NCBI GenBank assembly: GCA_963969395.1
Contig: OZ017799.1
Coordinates: forward strand, 12,278,501 to 12,342,500
DNA: 64,000 bases
From: Pseudoscleropodium purum
Taxonomy: Eukaryota > Streptophyta > Bryopsida > Hypnales > Brachytheciaceae
Direction of reading: 5' to 3'
Below, one piece after another: positions 12,037 to 24,814 of this stretch. Below the pieces are notes generated by a model. It did no database searches, was not told the origin of the DNA, and was given only the letters and a program-made list of their open reading frames with translations. Every line of letters begins with the position of its first letter. The stretch's first letter is position 1. Position numbers and translations under genes: made by a program.

Positions 12037-13640
12037 CCGAAAAGTTGTCCATGCTAAGTTTATAAGTTAACCCAAGTTAAGTTAGTGGACTTAGACGAGG
12101 AACTCAACACTCTCAGCTCTTTAATATCAAATTCCCTAATATCACATTCTCAATTGTTCTTGCTCAATTTTTTCTTCTTGTTACAAGTTTTTTCTTCAAA
12201 TTTCTTTACATGAAATTGTGAAGAAGCATTTTTTTGGAGAAATTTGGCAACTGGTAGTTTTGGATGTTCTACAGTATTTGATAGCACACTGCTGGTACAA
12301 ACACAATCCTAATGATTCCAAAAACAAACTGGCCTCTGGAGTGAGGCCAGCAAGGGGGACATTGTTCCAAAAAAAAGCCCAACTTGCAATAGTTCCAATA
12401 TTTCAGTCGAAATAACACTTCGGTTTCTTTTGAAACCACCTTATAGCAAAGAGGAAATAGTTTGTTTTGTTTTCTGCAAAGGATATCACATGCTTTTCAA
12501 AATGTTTGTAATGGTTTAAGATTACTGTAAAATTTTCAGTAGAAAGTGACGAAAATTCTTATGAAACGCAGAATATACTAAAGCAAATTCAATTTTTACT
12601 ATGTATGTATATTATTGTAAAGAACATCATGGAGAAAAACAAAATTTTTTGTCATTCAATATTTGAAAAACAACTTGTGGTTGTATCCTTGAATTCAATT
12701 AATTATTAATTCCTGAAGTTCTTTGCCTTCGTGACAAATTGTTGAAGATTCCAATGTCTTTAAAAGTACAGGTGTTAAATGAAATACAATTCACTCCTGA
12801 AGAACTACAAAAAATTGCAATGGAAATTAGGAAGGTTGATTATGGCCAAAATTTGAAAAAAAATGCAAAATGATGCCATAGCAAAAAGGTGAACACAACA
12901 TATAAGGTAAATCAACCCATTGGAGACCCAAATGGGAAGAAGCCCATTGTGGACAAAAATTCAAGTTCTTGAAATGTACTCCACTAATATAATTTTTTTC
13001 TACAATGGATTTATTTACCTAACATATTGCTACATTTCAAAATTAAAATCTTTGAAATAAATAGTAAAATAGGATAAAAAGAAGACTCACAATGTACCAT
13101 ACACATTTACAAATCTTCTAGCTATGGTGGCAAACAAAGTATTGTAGGGTATGTACAAGCTCATATCATTTTTGAGTGTTAAACCACGTAGACATTTTGT
13201 TTGTACACATAATGCAACAAGTGTGACATTCATTGCATACCTAGCAAATGCATTATTTACAACTTCTTGTGGAAACATGGATGAGGTCTTCTAACAAGTC
13301 CACTTAAACCTACTAATCTTACTTTGACCAATCTAATTTTGAAAGAGCACATCATACAAATACTAATATTAAGTTGTCGAAGTTTAAAATAGTAGGGTTT
13401 CAATCACAAATCCTAAACTATTCTTGAACTAGAAATGTTGCATCTACAGAGAATAACATGAATGCACTTTCAAACTCTGATAAAGCCAAAAAAAAATATA
13501 ATTTTAAACATCAAGAATACAGTTGGATGGCACTTGCATTTTAAAGGGATAACTTTCAACCGTAAGTCCCAAACCAATGACAACGATTCACAACCCTAAT
13601 TGATACCCACGTGTAAAACCCTAAATAATCAAAGTCAACA
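12037..13640. other. AT-rich intergenic stretch with possible LTR scrap
   Basis: At 12100-12150 the words 'ctctttaatatca' and 'aatatcacattctc' recur. Similar words precede a copia-like primer-binding site near 22118, so this may be a solo or truncated LTR. The rest shows no gene. Confidence 0.3.
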
Positions 13641-14463
13641 TGATAGGCTAGCAATTGACACTTTCAGTTATGCCTCTTGGCTATGAAATCATGACCAAAG
13701 GTTGCTCCCGAATCGAAGCCTCTCATCTTCGTGCCGAAATTTCGATCCTGCTCACCGACTTCATGTGTCCCTTTTGCATTGTCATGTGGTTCATTTCCTG
13801 TCTGTTTTATACCACATTCCACACAGGAATTCTGGAACCACCTTGGAAAGTAATGACACAACTTTGGTATGGAAAAAAGGAGACTAACCTCCACCAAGAC
13901 ATCTCGGTGGGGAAGACTGCATCCAACTTGCCTGCAAGAACAGGTGAAGCAAAACCCTAATATAATAGGAAATGTCAGTGCTTGGATTTAAGAATTTAAG
14001 AATTTGAAATTCCTGATGTACTGTACAAGTTTACAAAAAGGGGGGGTGTCAGTGCGAGACTTGCGTCCCACTATAGGAGGCAATTCCCAAATGAGACTTC
14101 AAAGCTCTTACGTGAGGGATGATAGCTTGAAAAAAATTTAGGGCTCAGGAATGTAGAAGTCTCAAAATAGAAAAAAGGGAGAGAACCTCGCTATTGAAAT
14201 CATGATTCCGCAAAACAAGTTGCACAACCTCATGTATTTTTCAAATGTAGGAAGAAACAGTGAAATTAGGATATTTTCGCATTGCACCAGGCCATGACTC
14301 GTCCAAGAATCGCGTTCTAAAACTCAGCAAGAGGGCTGGTATGCTGGGAGAAAGAAGAACTATGTTGTGCCCAATTTGGTAACCAGCCTGCAGGAAGCGA
14401 AAGGTATGACGCACCCTATTGTGTTGCCTGTGCAGATCCCAAGAATTTAAAGAAGGCTTGAAA
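13641..14463. other. Unassigned region with short open frames
   Basis: Base composition is closer to genic DNA than the flanks. An open frame at 13655-13960 (+) has no recognisable domain. A splice-acceptor-like 'cctgtgcag' at about 14429-14437 precedes the small Ala-rich ORF, so part of this could be upstream exon or UTR of that ORF. Not resolved. Confidence 0.25.
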
Positions 14464-14712
14464 ATGAAATACAAGCCTGCAGTGGTGTGCCGAGCAGCCG
14501 CAGCAACCACGGTCACTTTTGTGTCAAAAGTAGCCACGGCATTCAGCGCTGGAGGTCAAGTTGGCACTGCTGCTGTTGCAGCGACAGCTGCAGCTGCAGC
14601 AGCTGCGTCTGCTTCTGGAGGACAGAAAAAATCAGAGCCTGCTAAGCATGGACAAAAGGCAAAGCCGACAAGAGTGAGACATGGTGAAGGAAAAAATATG
14701 AAGGAAGTTTAA
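14464..14712 (+). CDS. Small Ala-rich protein of unknown function
   Basis: From ATG 14464 the frame encodes 82 residues. It has a basic start (MKYKPAVVCRA), an Ala/Val/Thr-rich stretch of about 45 residues (including a seven-Ala run) that could form one hydrophobic helix, and a strongly basic tail with 'KHGQKAKPTRVRHGEGKNMK'. The frame is open further upstream to about 14419, without an ATG. I do not recognise a family. The compositional bias and genic base composition suggest real coding sequence, possibly a last exon. It could also be a chance frame over a (GCA)n-like tract. Confidence 0.35.
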   Translation: MKYKPAVVCRAAAATTVTFVSKVATAFSAGGQVGTAAVAATAAAAAAASASGGQKKSEPAKHGQKAKPTRVRHGEGKNMKEV

Positions 14713-15207
14713 TTTCCAAACCCAAATACAAAAGCAGAATAGAATAGCAACTCGTTTAGATAGAATTAGAAGAAAAAAAACTAAAAACCTACGTATGATG
14801 CATTAGTTACTGCAACAGAAATGAAATAAGAAATATCTCACAGATAAAATTAGGACGCAAAATAGATTTGTTTCCAGTCAATGACCCGATTTTCGTTAGA
14901 CCATACTAGCAGGTAAGGTCGGACTCTCAGAAGGCATGCAAAGGTCAGTAAATTACACCTAACCAAAGCGAGAAAACAAATACGTACTAAGAGTCAATCA
15001 TCAGCAACGGGTAGTAGCATGCACATCAAGAACAGATCTCTCTTCTGGTCAAAAAAGAATCAAGGACAACTCTTTTGATCGAATGGTTGATACCAGATCA
15101 ATCTCTGAGCAGAGCCGCAACACAGGTATCATTAAATGGCACCTAATGAGTAAAGAGAAACTAATATACAGGAAGACGTCATTTGAATGAAGAGATTCTT
15201 TGCATCC
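14713..15207. other. Intergenic, 3' side of CTU2
   Basis: No gene seen. The right part should be the 3' UTR of CTU2, which is transcribed leftwards. Confidence 0.4.
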
Positions 15208-18200
15208 TCAATCTTGATCATCCGCAAGCAAGTATTCTTGTATCCTAGACCTGCGTGAATAGCGCCACCAAATCATGTCCGTCAAATGCTGGAACCTACG
15301 TTAGAACTACAGACCACAAGGGAAAGAAAATAACAAAAAATCCAAAAACACTGCTAAGTGCCAAACTGGCTAGAAGTGTCCGCTTCCTTATCTATAGGAA
15401 CTGAAAGAAATCATTAAGTAAGCGTCAACGAAGCTAACAAAATCTACGAATAGAAAGTAAAAATCATGCCCCATGCTTTTTAATAATAGAAATATGAATT
15501 GAGAATTACTACTAACTTCCAAAGTGAACTTTCTCATTTTACGTTGGGAACTTAGGGTTAGCCCCAAAGAGACAAGATTTGAATCATCTGAACCTTGAAA
15601 AAAAAAGTTTATTGGGATTCAGAAATTACCTCATCCAGCTTTGTTTGTCTCTTCCGTTGGTAACAGCACGCTCCCTCATTGCTTCTGGTAAGATCTTATA
15701 GAACGCCTCCGCCTTTGGCTCCTTCGGAATAATCTGAAAACTACAACTACGGCAACACGTACTTTCAAATGCATCCGGGGACATGGATGATGCATCTCTG
15801 TTGCGAGCACTGAGAATTTCAATACCTCCACCACCATTTGAAAAATCTCGTGCATCCAACGGTGCGCTACAGATTGGGCAAAGTAGATCAGGAACTCCAT
15901 TCCCTGATACGATAGTGGGGGTCTCAATCCCTTTGCGCCTTCGGAGTGCTAACTCAATGGGACCAACTGGTGGTGCATTGAACTCAAATGGTTTTAGCTT
16001 TCCCATTGTCCGTGTAATTGTGTACTCTCGTGAGAAGTTTTGCTCCTGAAACAAGGAGCACGCGTAAGATTTATCAGTCAAAATCGCAACCTCTGACATA
16101 AACGGTAAAATGTAATTAAAATCAAGGTTTTCAGTTCAAGTAGATAAGAAATATGTTACCTGTAGTAAGGAAACAAATACTTGAGATAACTCATTGATGC
16201 TCTTTAACTTATCTGTAGCATACGATGTATTCTGGATGGAAACCGTTTTAAGGCTACAAGAAAAGTTCAATACATGTCAAAAACCACAGATTTTTCAGTC
16301 AGTAAACAAGTTCTCTCAACTCCTCAGAAATTTGAATAACACTATAAGTTCAGACTTTGGAGAACATCCATGTTCGGGAAAGATGAACGGTAATAGTGCC
16401 ATAAATTCAATGCTCTCAAAAACATCTTGCAGAAATCCCCAAATAGATGTGGCATTGAGACTGACTTGGCTAGTCGACAATAAACATTCAGCTCTCGAGC
16501 AAGACAGTCCCGGAGCGGAAGAACCACTGTAACTGGCCATCTTGAGTCTACATATTGAATATCGGCTGGGAAAGAGTATCCTTGCCCCTGCATTGAACCA
16601 CATTACAGTTATTGTTATTTAAATTTGCAAAGAAAACAGGTTTCGCCTTCCTAGAACAACGTCCAGACGTTGCACACAAAAGGTTAGTTATTGCTGGAGG
16701 AAGATGCTCACCTTAGCAGTAGCAGCTATAGCACGCGCAGCAATACGTGACGAACACACACCTAGTACAAGTTTTGTATAACCGTGTTCCTTGGCTACCT
16801 GCATCAGAAAAGCTTGAATCCATTAAACACTAACCCGTAGTGCCCAAGCTTCAGATAGGAATTCCCCACTGGAAGCAAATAATCGATTATAGCAACTTCC
16901 AATATATAATTATATCGCTCAAAATTTAGGGTATGATTTCTTTTTCTAGTTAAACATTTTACTATCTTTCTTGAAGCTTCCTATAGATATGGAAGTGACC
17001 ACTTTGGGTCACTAGGGCTAATGGCACTGCTGAAGACAAACCCTATACAAATTGCAGATTGCACCCTTGTTGTCGGTGCGATAGATTCCATGACACCGTC
17101 AAGAATGTACGAAACTATCTGTGCAGAGGAATTCTCCGCACCTTTTGTAAAACTTGCATTCTTAAGTAGGTAACAAGATCCTCCTTCCCAGTTACGTCCT
17201 TCACATTCCCAAGCAATTCCTGAAGCCTTTCCTCTGGACTTCTAGTCCCAGCTATCTCATCCGAGCCTGCCAAGCACCCGGGCATGCGACCATCACCGAT
17301 CTCTTCGTTTGTTGCTCCATCTGATAATCATGCCCCAACAGACATGAGAAAACCAAATAAATAATGACCGATTAAAGACGACTTCAAAACAAGCTATACT
17401 GATAAAAGTGATCTCTGCCGTTCCGTACGTACTTCCCCAGATCACATTTCTGGTATTGTTCAAAATCAAAATCGCAGCTGCTACAAAGGTCTTTCAGATT
17501 TGACTTATAGCAATTTAAGGCCAAGTACCCATTCCACAATCTAAACCCTAAAAGACCCAAAGGCCCACATTGGATCCCATGTCTTTCAAGCACGTTTGAG
17601 TAGGTCACATGGGGAATTCCTTCAATCCAACTTCACTTATTATTAATCAAAACATGCAATACTATTCACTGATTCTAACTGATATAACTTTTGACCCCAT
17701 ATAAATTCCATTATTTGTACAATACAATTAATCATATTGGTCATTTCTAAGCCATGAATCCTTGTTCCTTGCAACTGACTCACCTGGGGAAGAAAGAGAA
17801 TGCCTCTCCACAAACAAGTCTTGCAGCTTTGCGATATGAAGGGGCAGTCGCCTCTCACTCTCAGACAAAACAATCGACCTGATTTCTTCAATGTCATATT
17901 CAGAATTGCGGGAAGCGGCAGATAAAGCCGCTGCTTCATCCACAAAAACTACACCTAGCCTAAAAACACGCTCTCCTTGATCTCTGGAAGCATCCAAATC
18001 GGTCTGTGCTTTTAACCTAATTTCGCGTAAGAACTCGAGAGCAACTCTGCATATACACATCACACCTCAGAAAAAGCATACGTCAACATTTCCAAGACTT
18101 ACAATCAGAATTTCTTGAATATTGCGATCTGTAATTACCCAGATCCAATTAAAACTATTGTCCCGATCTATTCATTATAAGAATTTCACTAAACAAAAGC

Positions 18201-18608
18201 ACAAAATTCGTCTAGTTTACACATTAATCAAGCTCAAATATATCCTTTTTCCAAACACAAGGGAGCACGATGACAATTCACACACATAAAACCAGCACAT
18301 GAAAAATACAAATAAGATGAAAACTCAAACCTAGAAGCTGGTCCGCCAGAGAGAGCAACAAGAACGTGATCTATGGGAGTGACAAGCGAATTTTTGTTCA
18401 CGGCAGTCTTGAATTTGGACACGAGATTTGTGTGGAGGCAAGTGCGGCAAAATTCGAAACCCGAAGTCGGCTCCTCCTTGCATTTCAGGCAAACTCCAGA
18501 GGTCTCATTGGATTTCTCATCTTTGCTACAGGAATTGTCTGAGCCGCAGGAATTCTCTGTTCCACAACCTTGGCCAGAGCCACACCCTTGACCTGACCCG
18601 CACGACAT
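15208..18608 (-). CDS. CTU2: Cytoplasmic tRNA 2-thiolation protein 2 (CTU2/NCS2)
   Basis: Eight exons on the minus strand: 18331-18608, 17784-18046, 17142-17320, 16712-16798, 16466-16587, 16160-16253, 15630-16045 and 15208-15250. They total 1482 nt, 493 aa, with all GT/AG borders and consistent phases. The N-terminus has Gly/Ser/Cys repeats (CGSGQG) and two CxxC pairs at Cys40/43 and Cys54/57. It then has 'VALSGGPASR' (about 84-93), the degenerate PP-loop typical of CTU2. Central landmarks are 'GVCSSRIAARAIA' and 'GQGYSFPADIQYVDSRW'. Near the end, 'CPICSAPLD' and 'CCRSC' look like a second metal site. The last exon encodes a short 'RIQEYLL' tail. CTU2 partners CTU1 in the cytosol to thiolate wobble uridine 34 of Lys, Glu and Gln tRNAs, using sulfur relayed by URM1. 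Family function is established; gene structure is read here. Confidence 0.93.
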
Positions 18609-20589
18609 CGCTGCAACGGCGGACTAACGATTCTTCTTCGACTCTGCAAACCCTAGAGCATCACGAAATCCGCAAAAGTACAGTACAGCCGCACTGCTGA
18701 TTCCGTAAAACACAAGCTGGACTTGCAAAACACTTTACGGCTCTGTCAAATCACGCCCCGACCAGGTAACTCAAGCTGCCGGAGCTCCCCACGCACCTGC
18801 GCATCCGACACGCCTCGCCACGTTCAAAATCGTTGGACTTGCAGCCAAGAGGTTGGAAGGCTTACGAAATTTTTGGAAATTTCTTTGGAGCTCATTGGAT
18901 CTCCTCCTCCGTTTGCATTCAATTTAGATTTCTTCTGATGCACTCTGAAACTGTTGGAACTTCTACTGCACATATTAATAGTAAACTTGCCAATTATCAC
19001 ACATACAAAATTCAAATCCTTCTCTACATAAATATGGAGACTTGCATGTATTAAAATTTGGCATGATTATTAAATGTCATGTTAACCTTGTAAGGATGGG
19101 CTGATCTCCAAAGAAATCATCATTTCTAATACCTTGGGAATCAATTGCTTAAAAAAATGGAATAGTATTCATTGGAAGTCAAACTACTACGGAAGATGTC
19201 CCTTTTTCACAACAAAACTCCGAGGATGAATAATTGCACTTTTGTCCTATATAGGAGAATTATTTGTCATCCATCGAACACTTAGTGTCCACAGCAACAT
19301 TAGTGGGTTAAGATTCACCTTTGGAAAACAAAATGCAAAAAGATTTCTTCCTACAAATTTTATTGCAACTTAAATGTGATGAAGCTAAAATCTAGTTAAA
19401 AATTCTTTGCAACCTTTCACCGCAAAGTGTGCGATCATTGGATGGTGATACAAATTTTGTTTTCATCCCAATTGAATTGGTAGTTGTCAATCATCTGGTT
19501 AGTGTGTAGTAAATGGGGCAACTATTGTTGTTCATTTTTTGGATGTCTATAGTAAATGGCAAGTTTTTTTAGTACTTGTTTGTACAAAATTAATTAAGAA
19601 GTTTTTTTAAATGAATTTGACCTTGCAATAAACACAAATTTCTCACTACTTCCATATAACGAATCCTAACTAGTTGTTGATTTTTTTAGTGCTAATGTAG
19701 TACCATCCCATTGGTAACTTGTCGCCATTGCTACAACAAGTTGCAACTCATAACCTTATTTCATTTCAACTTTCTTCCTACACCCGTGGATCATGAAGAT
19801 CAAAGGTTATGATTGAAAAATGTACAACTAGTTATGTCCAATAACCGGTTCACCACTAACACAGCTCATTAGTTATCTAATACAAAGGAGAATGGAAATG
19901 GAGAAGATTCCAAGTCAAGGAAACAAGAAATTTTAGTATTTTGTATTTAGAACTTAGGACAAGAAATTCAAAATTACAAACTTAGAATTAGGAAATTTGT
20001 GAACAAGAAATTCCGTCAGTATTGCAAATGCTAAATATTGAAATGTTGTAGTTCATGTGCATTACATTTTAATGTTAATTTCCAAGTCAATAAAACATTT
20101 TAGTTGAAGCACTAAGGTTCAACTTCAAAAACTCATAACTAATTCTATACAAGTTCAAAAATTATGAAATGACTTTAGTTAGATGTCAATTCCATTTGTC
20201 CACCTCCTACAATTCACTGAAAATTGTTTGAAAAGGCCCTCAACTTGCATCAAAAGGCAATCAGCTCTTCGAAGGTCACTTAATGGAGTAAATGGACCGA
20301 CTACTTCAGAACTACCTTAGAACTGAGATGGAATAACACTTTGAGTGAAATCAACTTCACACACTGCATCACTTGAACTGAACCCTATAGAATGTCAAAA
20401 CAAATGCAAATGACCCACTCACTACTGAAATGCAATGCAAACAAGCCTCTAATTTCATAGAAATGAAATTAAATACCATTCAAGAAAAGGAAAGGAGTAC
20501 AATGGAAAAGAAAGGAAATAACTTCAAAGTTATTTTGCATTTTTATTGACAAAATCTACAAATAGAGCCACTATGTGCTCAGCACTAGC
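18609..20589. other. Upstream of CTU2, then AT-rich intergenic DNA
   Basis: 18609-18840 is GC-richer and probably holds the CTU2 promoter and leader. From 19000 on I see only AT-rich DNA. The stretch 20100-20210 is repeated, diverged, at 23785-23900 (shared words 'caacttcaaaaa' and 'gccaattccatttgtc'), so at least this part is a dispersed repeat. Confidence 0.4.
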
Positions 20590-21526
20590 CTATTGCAATT
20601 TGAACATTTCAAGCTCCAAATTTCTATTCTCTTGACAATTGATTAAGTTGTCTCTATGCATGGTCATGGCAACTTCAATCCTTAGCTTTTCAATTTCAAC
20701 AAATGAATCAACCAATCTTTCCAATGCACACATCAAACTCCTATCAATTTTGGCCCTCTTTGTTGGTTTAACAAAAGTACCTTTGCTACCAAATCTAACA
20801 AAATTTGTCACACATGTTCGTGGACTACTTCCACTACTCTCGTGGTCGGTGGTGGTAGATGTAGTTGGAATGGAACGTGGTGGTGATTGTAATGGAAATG
20901 GATGACCACCTCCATCAAGCTCTTCAATGCAATACACCGGTACATTCGATGTCCCTGTTTCTAGCACTAGTACGCCTTGGCCCATCCCTCTTGGTACACC
21001 ATTCACCACTAGAAGAAATTCATGTTTTATGTGATGAGCTCTAATTTTTTTAAGCAGATTTCTACTGATGTCAAATGCAACAAAACCATGTGTTTATGTC
21101 AACATTGATGTTTGTTGAATGTTTTTGTTGACATAAAAACATGATTTTGTTGCATTGAACATCACCAAAAATCCATTTAAAAGAATCAGAGCTTTTACAT
21201 AAAACACAAGTTTCTTCTAGTGCACCTTAGCTGTGAGACTCATAATTTCATCATGTCATTGTAAGAAATGAACTTGGCATCATCGTCACATATGCCAGCA
21301 ACCATCCAATTCTACAACTTCTGCATTTTCAAATACATGCTTCGTAGCTTCTCCCACTTGTTGGACAAGGACTTTACCTTTCTCTCAAACTCATGAGGCA
21401 ATTGTGCAATGAGAAACTTGTGAATTCTCACCCACTGATGATTTTGCATGGTAACAATGTGAGCCTCCACATGCTCCTTGCATTGCAACAACAAGAACCT
21501 TGTTATGGCATTGCTCCAATGTCTCT
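20590..21526 (-). pseudogene. Trihelix/Myb-SANT-like pseudogene split by a MITE
   Basis: The N-terminal part (21526 down to 21240) reads 'RHWSNAITRFLLLQCKEH' and 'FERKVKSLSNKWEKLRSMY', the tryptophan/helix pattern of plant trihelix or Myb/SANT-like DNA-binding domains. The C-terminal part (21009-20590) has 'KGTFVKPTKRAKIDRSL' and then a Glu/Leu-rich coil ending 'NRNLELEMFKLQ'. Between them sits a 216-bp MITE. When the MITE and one copy of its target duplication are ignored, the frame across the junction is open. Defects are a TAG at 21312-21314, another TAG just upstream of 21526, and a one-base frame change near 21250. The gene would have been a transcription factor or transposon-associated Myb protein; it is now broken. 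Confidence 0.6.
21007..21222. mobile_element. CACTA-type MITE, copy 2 (216 bp, TSD CAC)
   Basis: The terminal inverted repeat CACTAGAAGAAA is perfect at both ends (21007-21018 and complement 21211-21222). It is flanked by the direct 3-bp repeat CAC (21004-21006 and 21223-21225). The whole element folds back on itself; internal words (CATGTTTTTATGTCAAC-like) match the element at 4829-5045. It interrupts the trihelix-like pseudogene, which shows it is a later insertion. Confidence 0.85.
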
Positions 21527-24240
21527 CCTACATCAATATAAGCGGAAGTGGACTTGTAGGAATGGAAGTAAGAAAGAAAGAAGCTTAAGAAGAAGATCCC
21601 CTAAGTGAAGCTAGAAGATTGTTTGAGAGGATCAACCTCAAAGAAATCTTTTCCTCCATAGTTACCCTAAACCCTACCCTTGCTTCAAAGCAAATACCAA
21701 AAAAATACACCTCCGAAGTCAAACCCTAAGGAGAAGTACGGTACACTTGAAAACAAAAATATGCAACAACTAGCCATCTATCTCAAAACTACATCATGTA
21801 GAAAGGGCAATTTTTTTATCTATTGCCCCCATTAATGTGTAAATTCTTGGGCAAGGTTTTTCTATCATTGGTACTAGCGGGGCTCATTTCTATCAAGTAC
21901 TAGGCTTCTAAAATTGTAAACCGCCATCACCCACCTCAATTTTGTAGCATGTGCATGGGCTTGGAGGCACCCCTCACTAGCCCTCACCACTCCCCATATA
22001 CTCAATTCTACTCAATATGGGATTGAAATGCGCAAGAGTATGATTTCTTTGCTAAAGCTTAAGTTTGTGCATAATTGGGGTTTAGGGGTTGACCTCTTTA
22101 ATATCACATTCTCCAATATGGTATCATGTTAGGAAGTTATAGCAAGATTGCGTACTAAAGAATACTCATTACCATTTGAAATGTCACAAATTTTACTAAC
22201 CTACACCAGTACACCTAAATGAACCCCAAAAAGCAGTTGAGCTATGTTCCTAAAATATAATTTCCTATTTTGTTTTATTGGATCTTGTTGGAAAATACCA
22301 ATTCTCTTTTTATGCATTTTTTGAATGTTGAATGAATATATTATGAGTTTTTAAAGTACTGAAAATAGATGCACCTAAAAACAATCTTAGGCTTTTAAGA
22401 ATAGAGAGCCTTTTAGGCAAAAGTTGGTAGGATTGCTAATAAAAAGGAGTCACAAATAGGTGTAATTATCATAAGTGCTCTCAATTTTGTATTTTTGATG
22501 ATTAAAGTTTGCTTCATGATATCTTTATTCAATACTTTTTTTCGAAGCTTCTTTAAATGCTTTTATAGCAAATGATGTTAGAAGTACCTATTATTAATTT
22601 TTTTGCATAAGAAGATGCTAAAAATGGATCATAAGAGATTTTTTTCAATATATTTTAGCAATTTGTACCTTCTTGATTGGTTTCAATGTATTTGGTCTTA
22701 TATAATTCATAAGAAATTTCTTCACTTTTATTCTAAAATTCATAGTTATTTTTATAGTCCTTGTTATTCAATCTTCCTCCTTTGCTCACAAAATGACTTA
22801 AACAAAGATTTAAATACTTAAAGAGGGCTTTGAAATCAAATGTTTTGCTTAAATTTTCAAAGCTTCTACCAATTTAATAGAATACATTTTTACTTTGTTT
22901 CTTATACATTTTTCAAAGTTGCATCAACTCACCATCAACTTCAAACCTCTACATCTCTTCATTTATACTTCTAATGATTGAATTGATTAAAAATTTGATT
23001 CTAGAGGTGTGCACTAAGTATAGAAAGGTACAAGATGTATTCTATTGATTAAATGCTATTATTTCAACTTGCTAGATAATATCAAGTCTTGACCATGTTT
23101 ACGATATTAATTAAATGATATTATCTGACATGGCAAATCTTGACCATATCAGGTAATATCATTTAATTAATACTTTCATAATTTTTTTTTTTAATTTACA
23201 ATTTCTAACTAGGAGTATTTTGGTTACAGCTTGTAAATATGCCTAAAATGGCCCTCCCAAGTTCTCAAATTTCTTCTAAAGAGTTGGACTTGAAGGATAT
23301 TCCTTGTAATACACACCCATGGATAAATTCAGATTTTTTAAAAGCAATATATTGTATTTGATAAGAATTTTTTTACACTTTCTACTTCAAAAATTCATAA
23401 TAATCCCAAAGTTTCACAAAAAATATTTGAAATCTCTCTAGCTTATTGAAAACACGTGATTCCATCTCAGAAAATAGACATAAGCAATTCCCCTTATCTA
23501 AAGTTGCAAAATGAAAGTATACATCTAGAATGAAGGCCCGGTAGTTTGAGAATGTAATCTTCAAAGCTTTAAAAAGTGATCCTAGGGCCATTCGTAATGC
23601 TTGAGAGCAAACAAAGGTCCAACTAATATCTAACAAACACACTATTGAAAGGTCGGAGGTCCATGAAGCACTCAAGCTCTAAAGGCATCCACTTCCTAAA
23701 ATGTACACTATCTGCACATTTTGTTTTTTCATTGCACCCGAAATGTACAAGAAGTGCACATTCTAGGAGATGGACACTTTTTAGTGAACCATTGCATTTC
23801 AACTTCAAAAAATCATAACCAACTCCACAAAGCTCCAAAAAATATGAAACGACTTGGGTTAGATGCCAATTCCATTTGTCTCTCACGAAAAATTTCCGAA
23901 TTTTTTTTTTCAAGAAGTCTAACTTCCCCAAATTAATTTCCAGCTCTTAAGTAGTATGGACCTCTTGTCAGTCCAGCAGTCTGAAACCAAAGCGGGTGCA
24001 CGGAACTAAGGCGTTCCGATCCACCAATAATATAGTCTATCATTCCTTCGTGCGCACGGCGTTCCAAAGTTGGACTCAACCTCTTTTCCCAATCCGCAAG
24101 GCATTCCGCAACCGACATGACCCCAGCATCAATAAATTCTTCCCCAACCTCATACAGCATAAGTTACAACAATCATAGACACAAGATTAGCTTCGGCAGA
24201 GCTCAAACGATCGAAACAGTTCTAAGGTTTAGTTGTAAGT
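21527..24240. other. AT-rich intergenic DNA with repeat debris
   Basis: At 22118-22129 TGGTATCATGTT resembles a copia primer-binding site on the plus strand, preceded by LTR-like 'tctttaatatcacattctcc'. A 29-bp hairpin lies at 23105-23172. 23785-23900 is a diverged copy of 20100-20210. No intact gene seen. Confidence 0.4.
23105..23172. repeat. 29-bp near-perfect hairpin with 10-nt loop
   Basis: Arms 23105-23133 and 23144-23172 pair over 29 positions. The only two differences are T/C changes that leave G-U pairs on one strand's RNA. The arm starts TATTAATTAAATGATATTA. Part of the sequence (a tcttgaccat word with a nearby ATATTA core) is also repeated just upstream at about 23070-23105. Confidence 0.65.
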
Positions 24241-24814
24241 TAGAGCTCACATCCTTTGCAGAGCTAGCTAGCTAGCTAGCTGATCTTCAATCTCAGTAGC
24301 ATCCGATTTCAGAGCTTGCCTGGTCCTCGAGCTTCGATCGTCCATCCCTTAGATTGCAAGAGTCGACTGATAAATCCATTAGCTTGCTTCCCAACAGCTG
24401 ACGTGTTGTTCCAGTAGCATTTGGTTGTAGAGCTTAGTCCTGCTGTATGTATATATGTATATTAGCACATTCTTGTTTCCTTTAGTTGATTCATTCAGTT
24501 GTAAGAATCCTTCTGATCGATCCATTAACTGGACTTGTTTCCAAGAGCAAGCTAGCTCACGTTCTATTCTTGTAGCCTTCGATTTCAGAGCTCGTGGCCT
24601 TCGATTTCAGAGCTTGTGGTCTTCGATTTCTGGTCCTTCTTTTAGCTAATTCATTTGAGTTGCACAAAAGTCAGCTGGTCGATCCTTTCATTGAGCTTGT
24701 AATCCTTTCTAACTAGCAGATTGTTCCATTGAGGTTTCTGATTCGAGTAGCGAGCGAGCGTTCGATTTCCGCGCTTGATCCTTTCGTGTAAGTTTCTGAG
24801 TTCTAGTTTTCGCC
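24241..24814 (+). promoter_or_regulatory. Repeat-built leader/promoter of the dioxygenase gene
   Basis: Starts with an (AGCT)n run (24262-24282). Three diverged tandem units of roughly 120-200 bp follow, beginning near 24293, 24413 and 24569. Each has a 'gatttcagagcttg' type word, then a 'ctgatcgatccatt' type word and 'cttgtttcc'. Inside the last unit a 25-bp motif (CTTCGATTTCAGAGCT core) is repeated three times in tandem at about 24577-24640. Whether this is leader or promoter cannot be decided from sequence. Confidence 0.5.
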
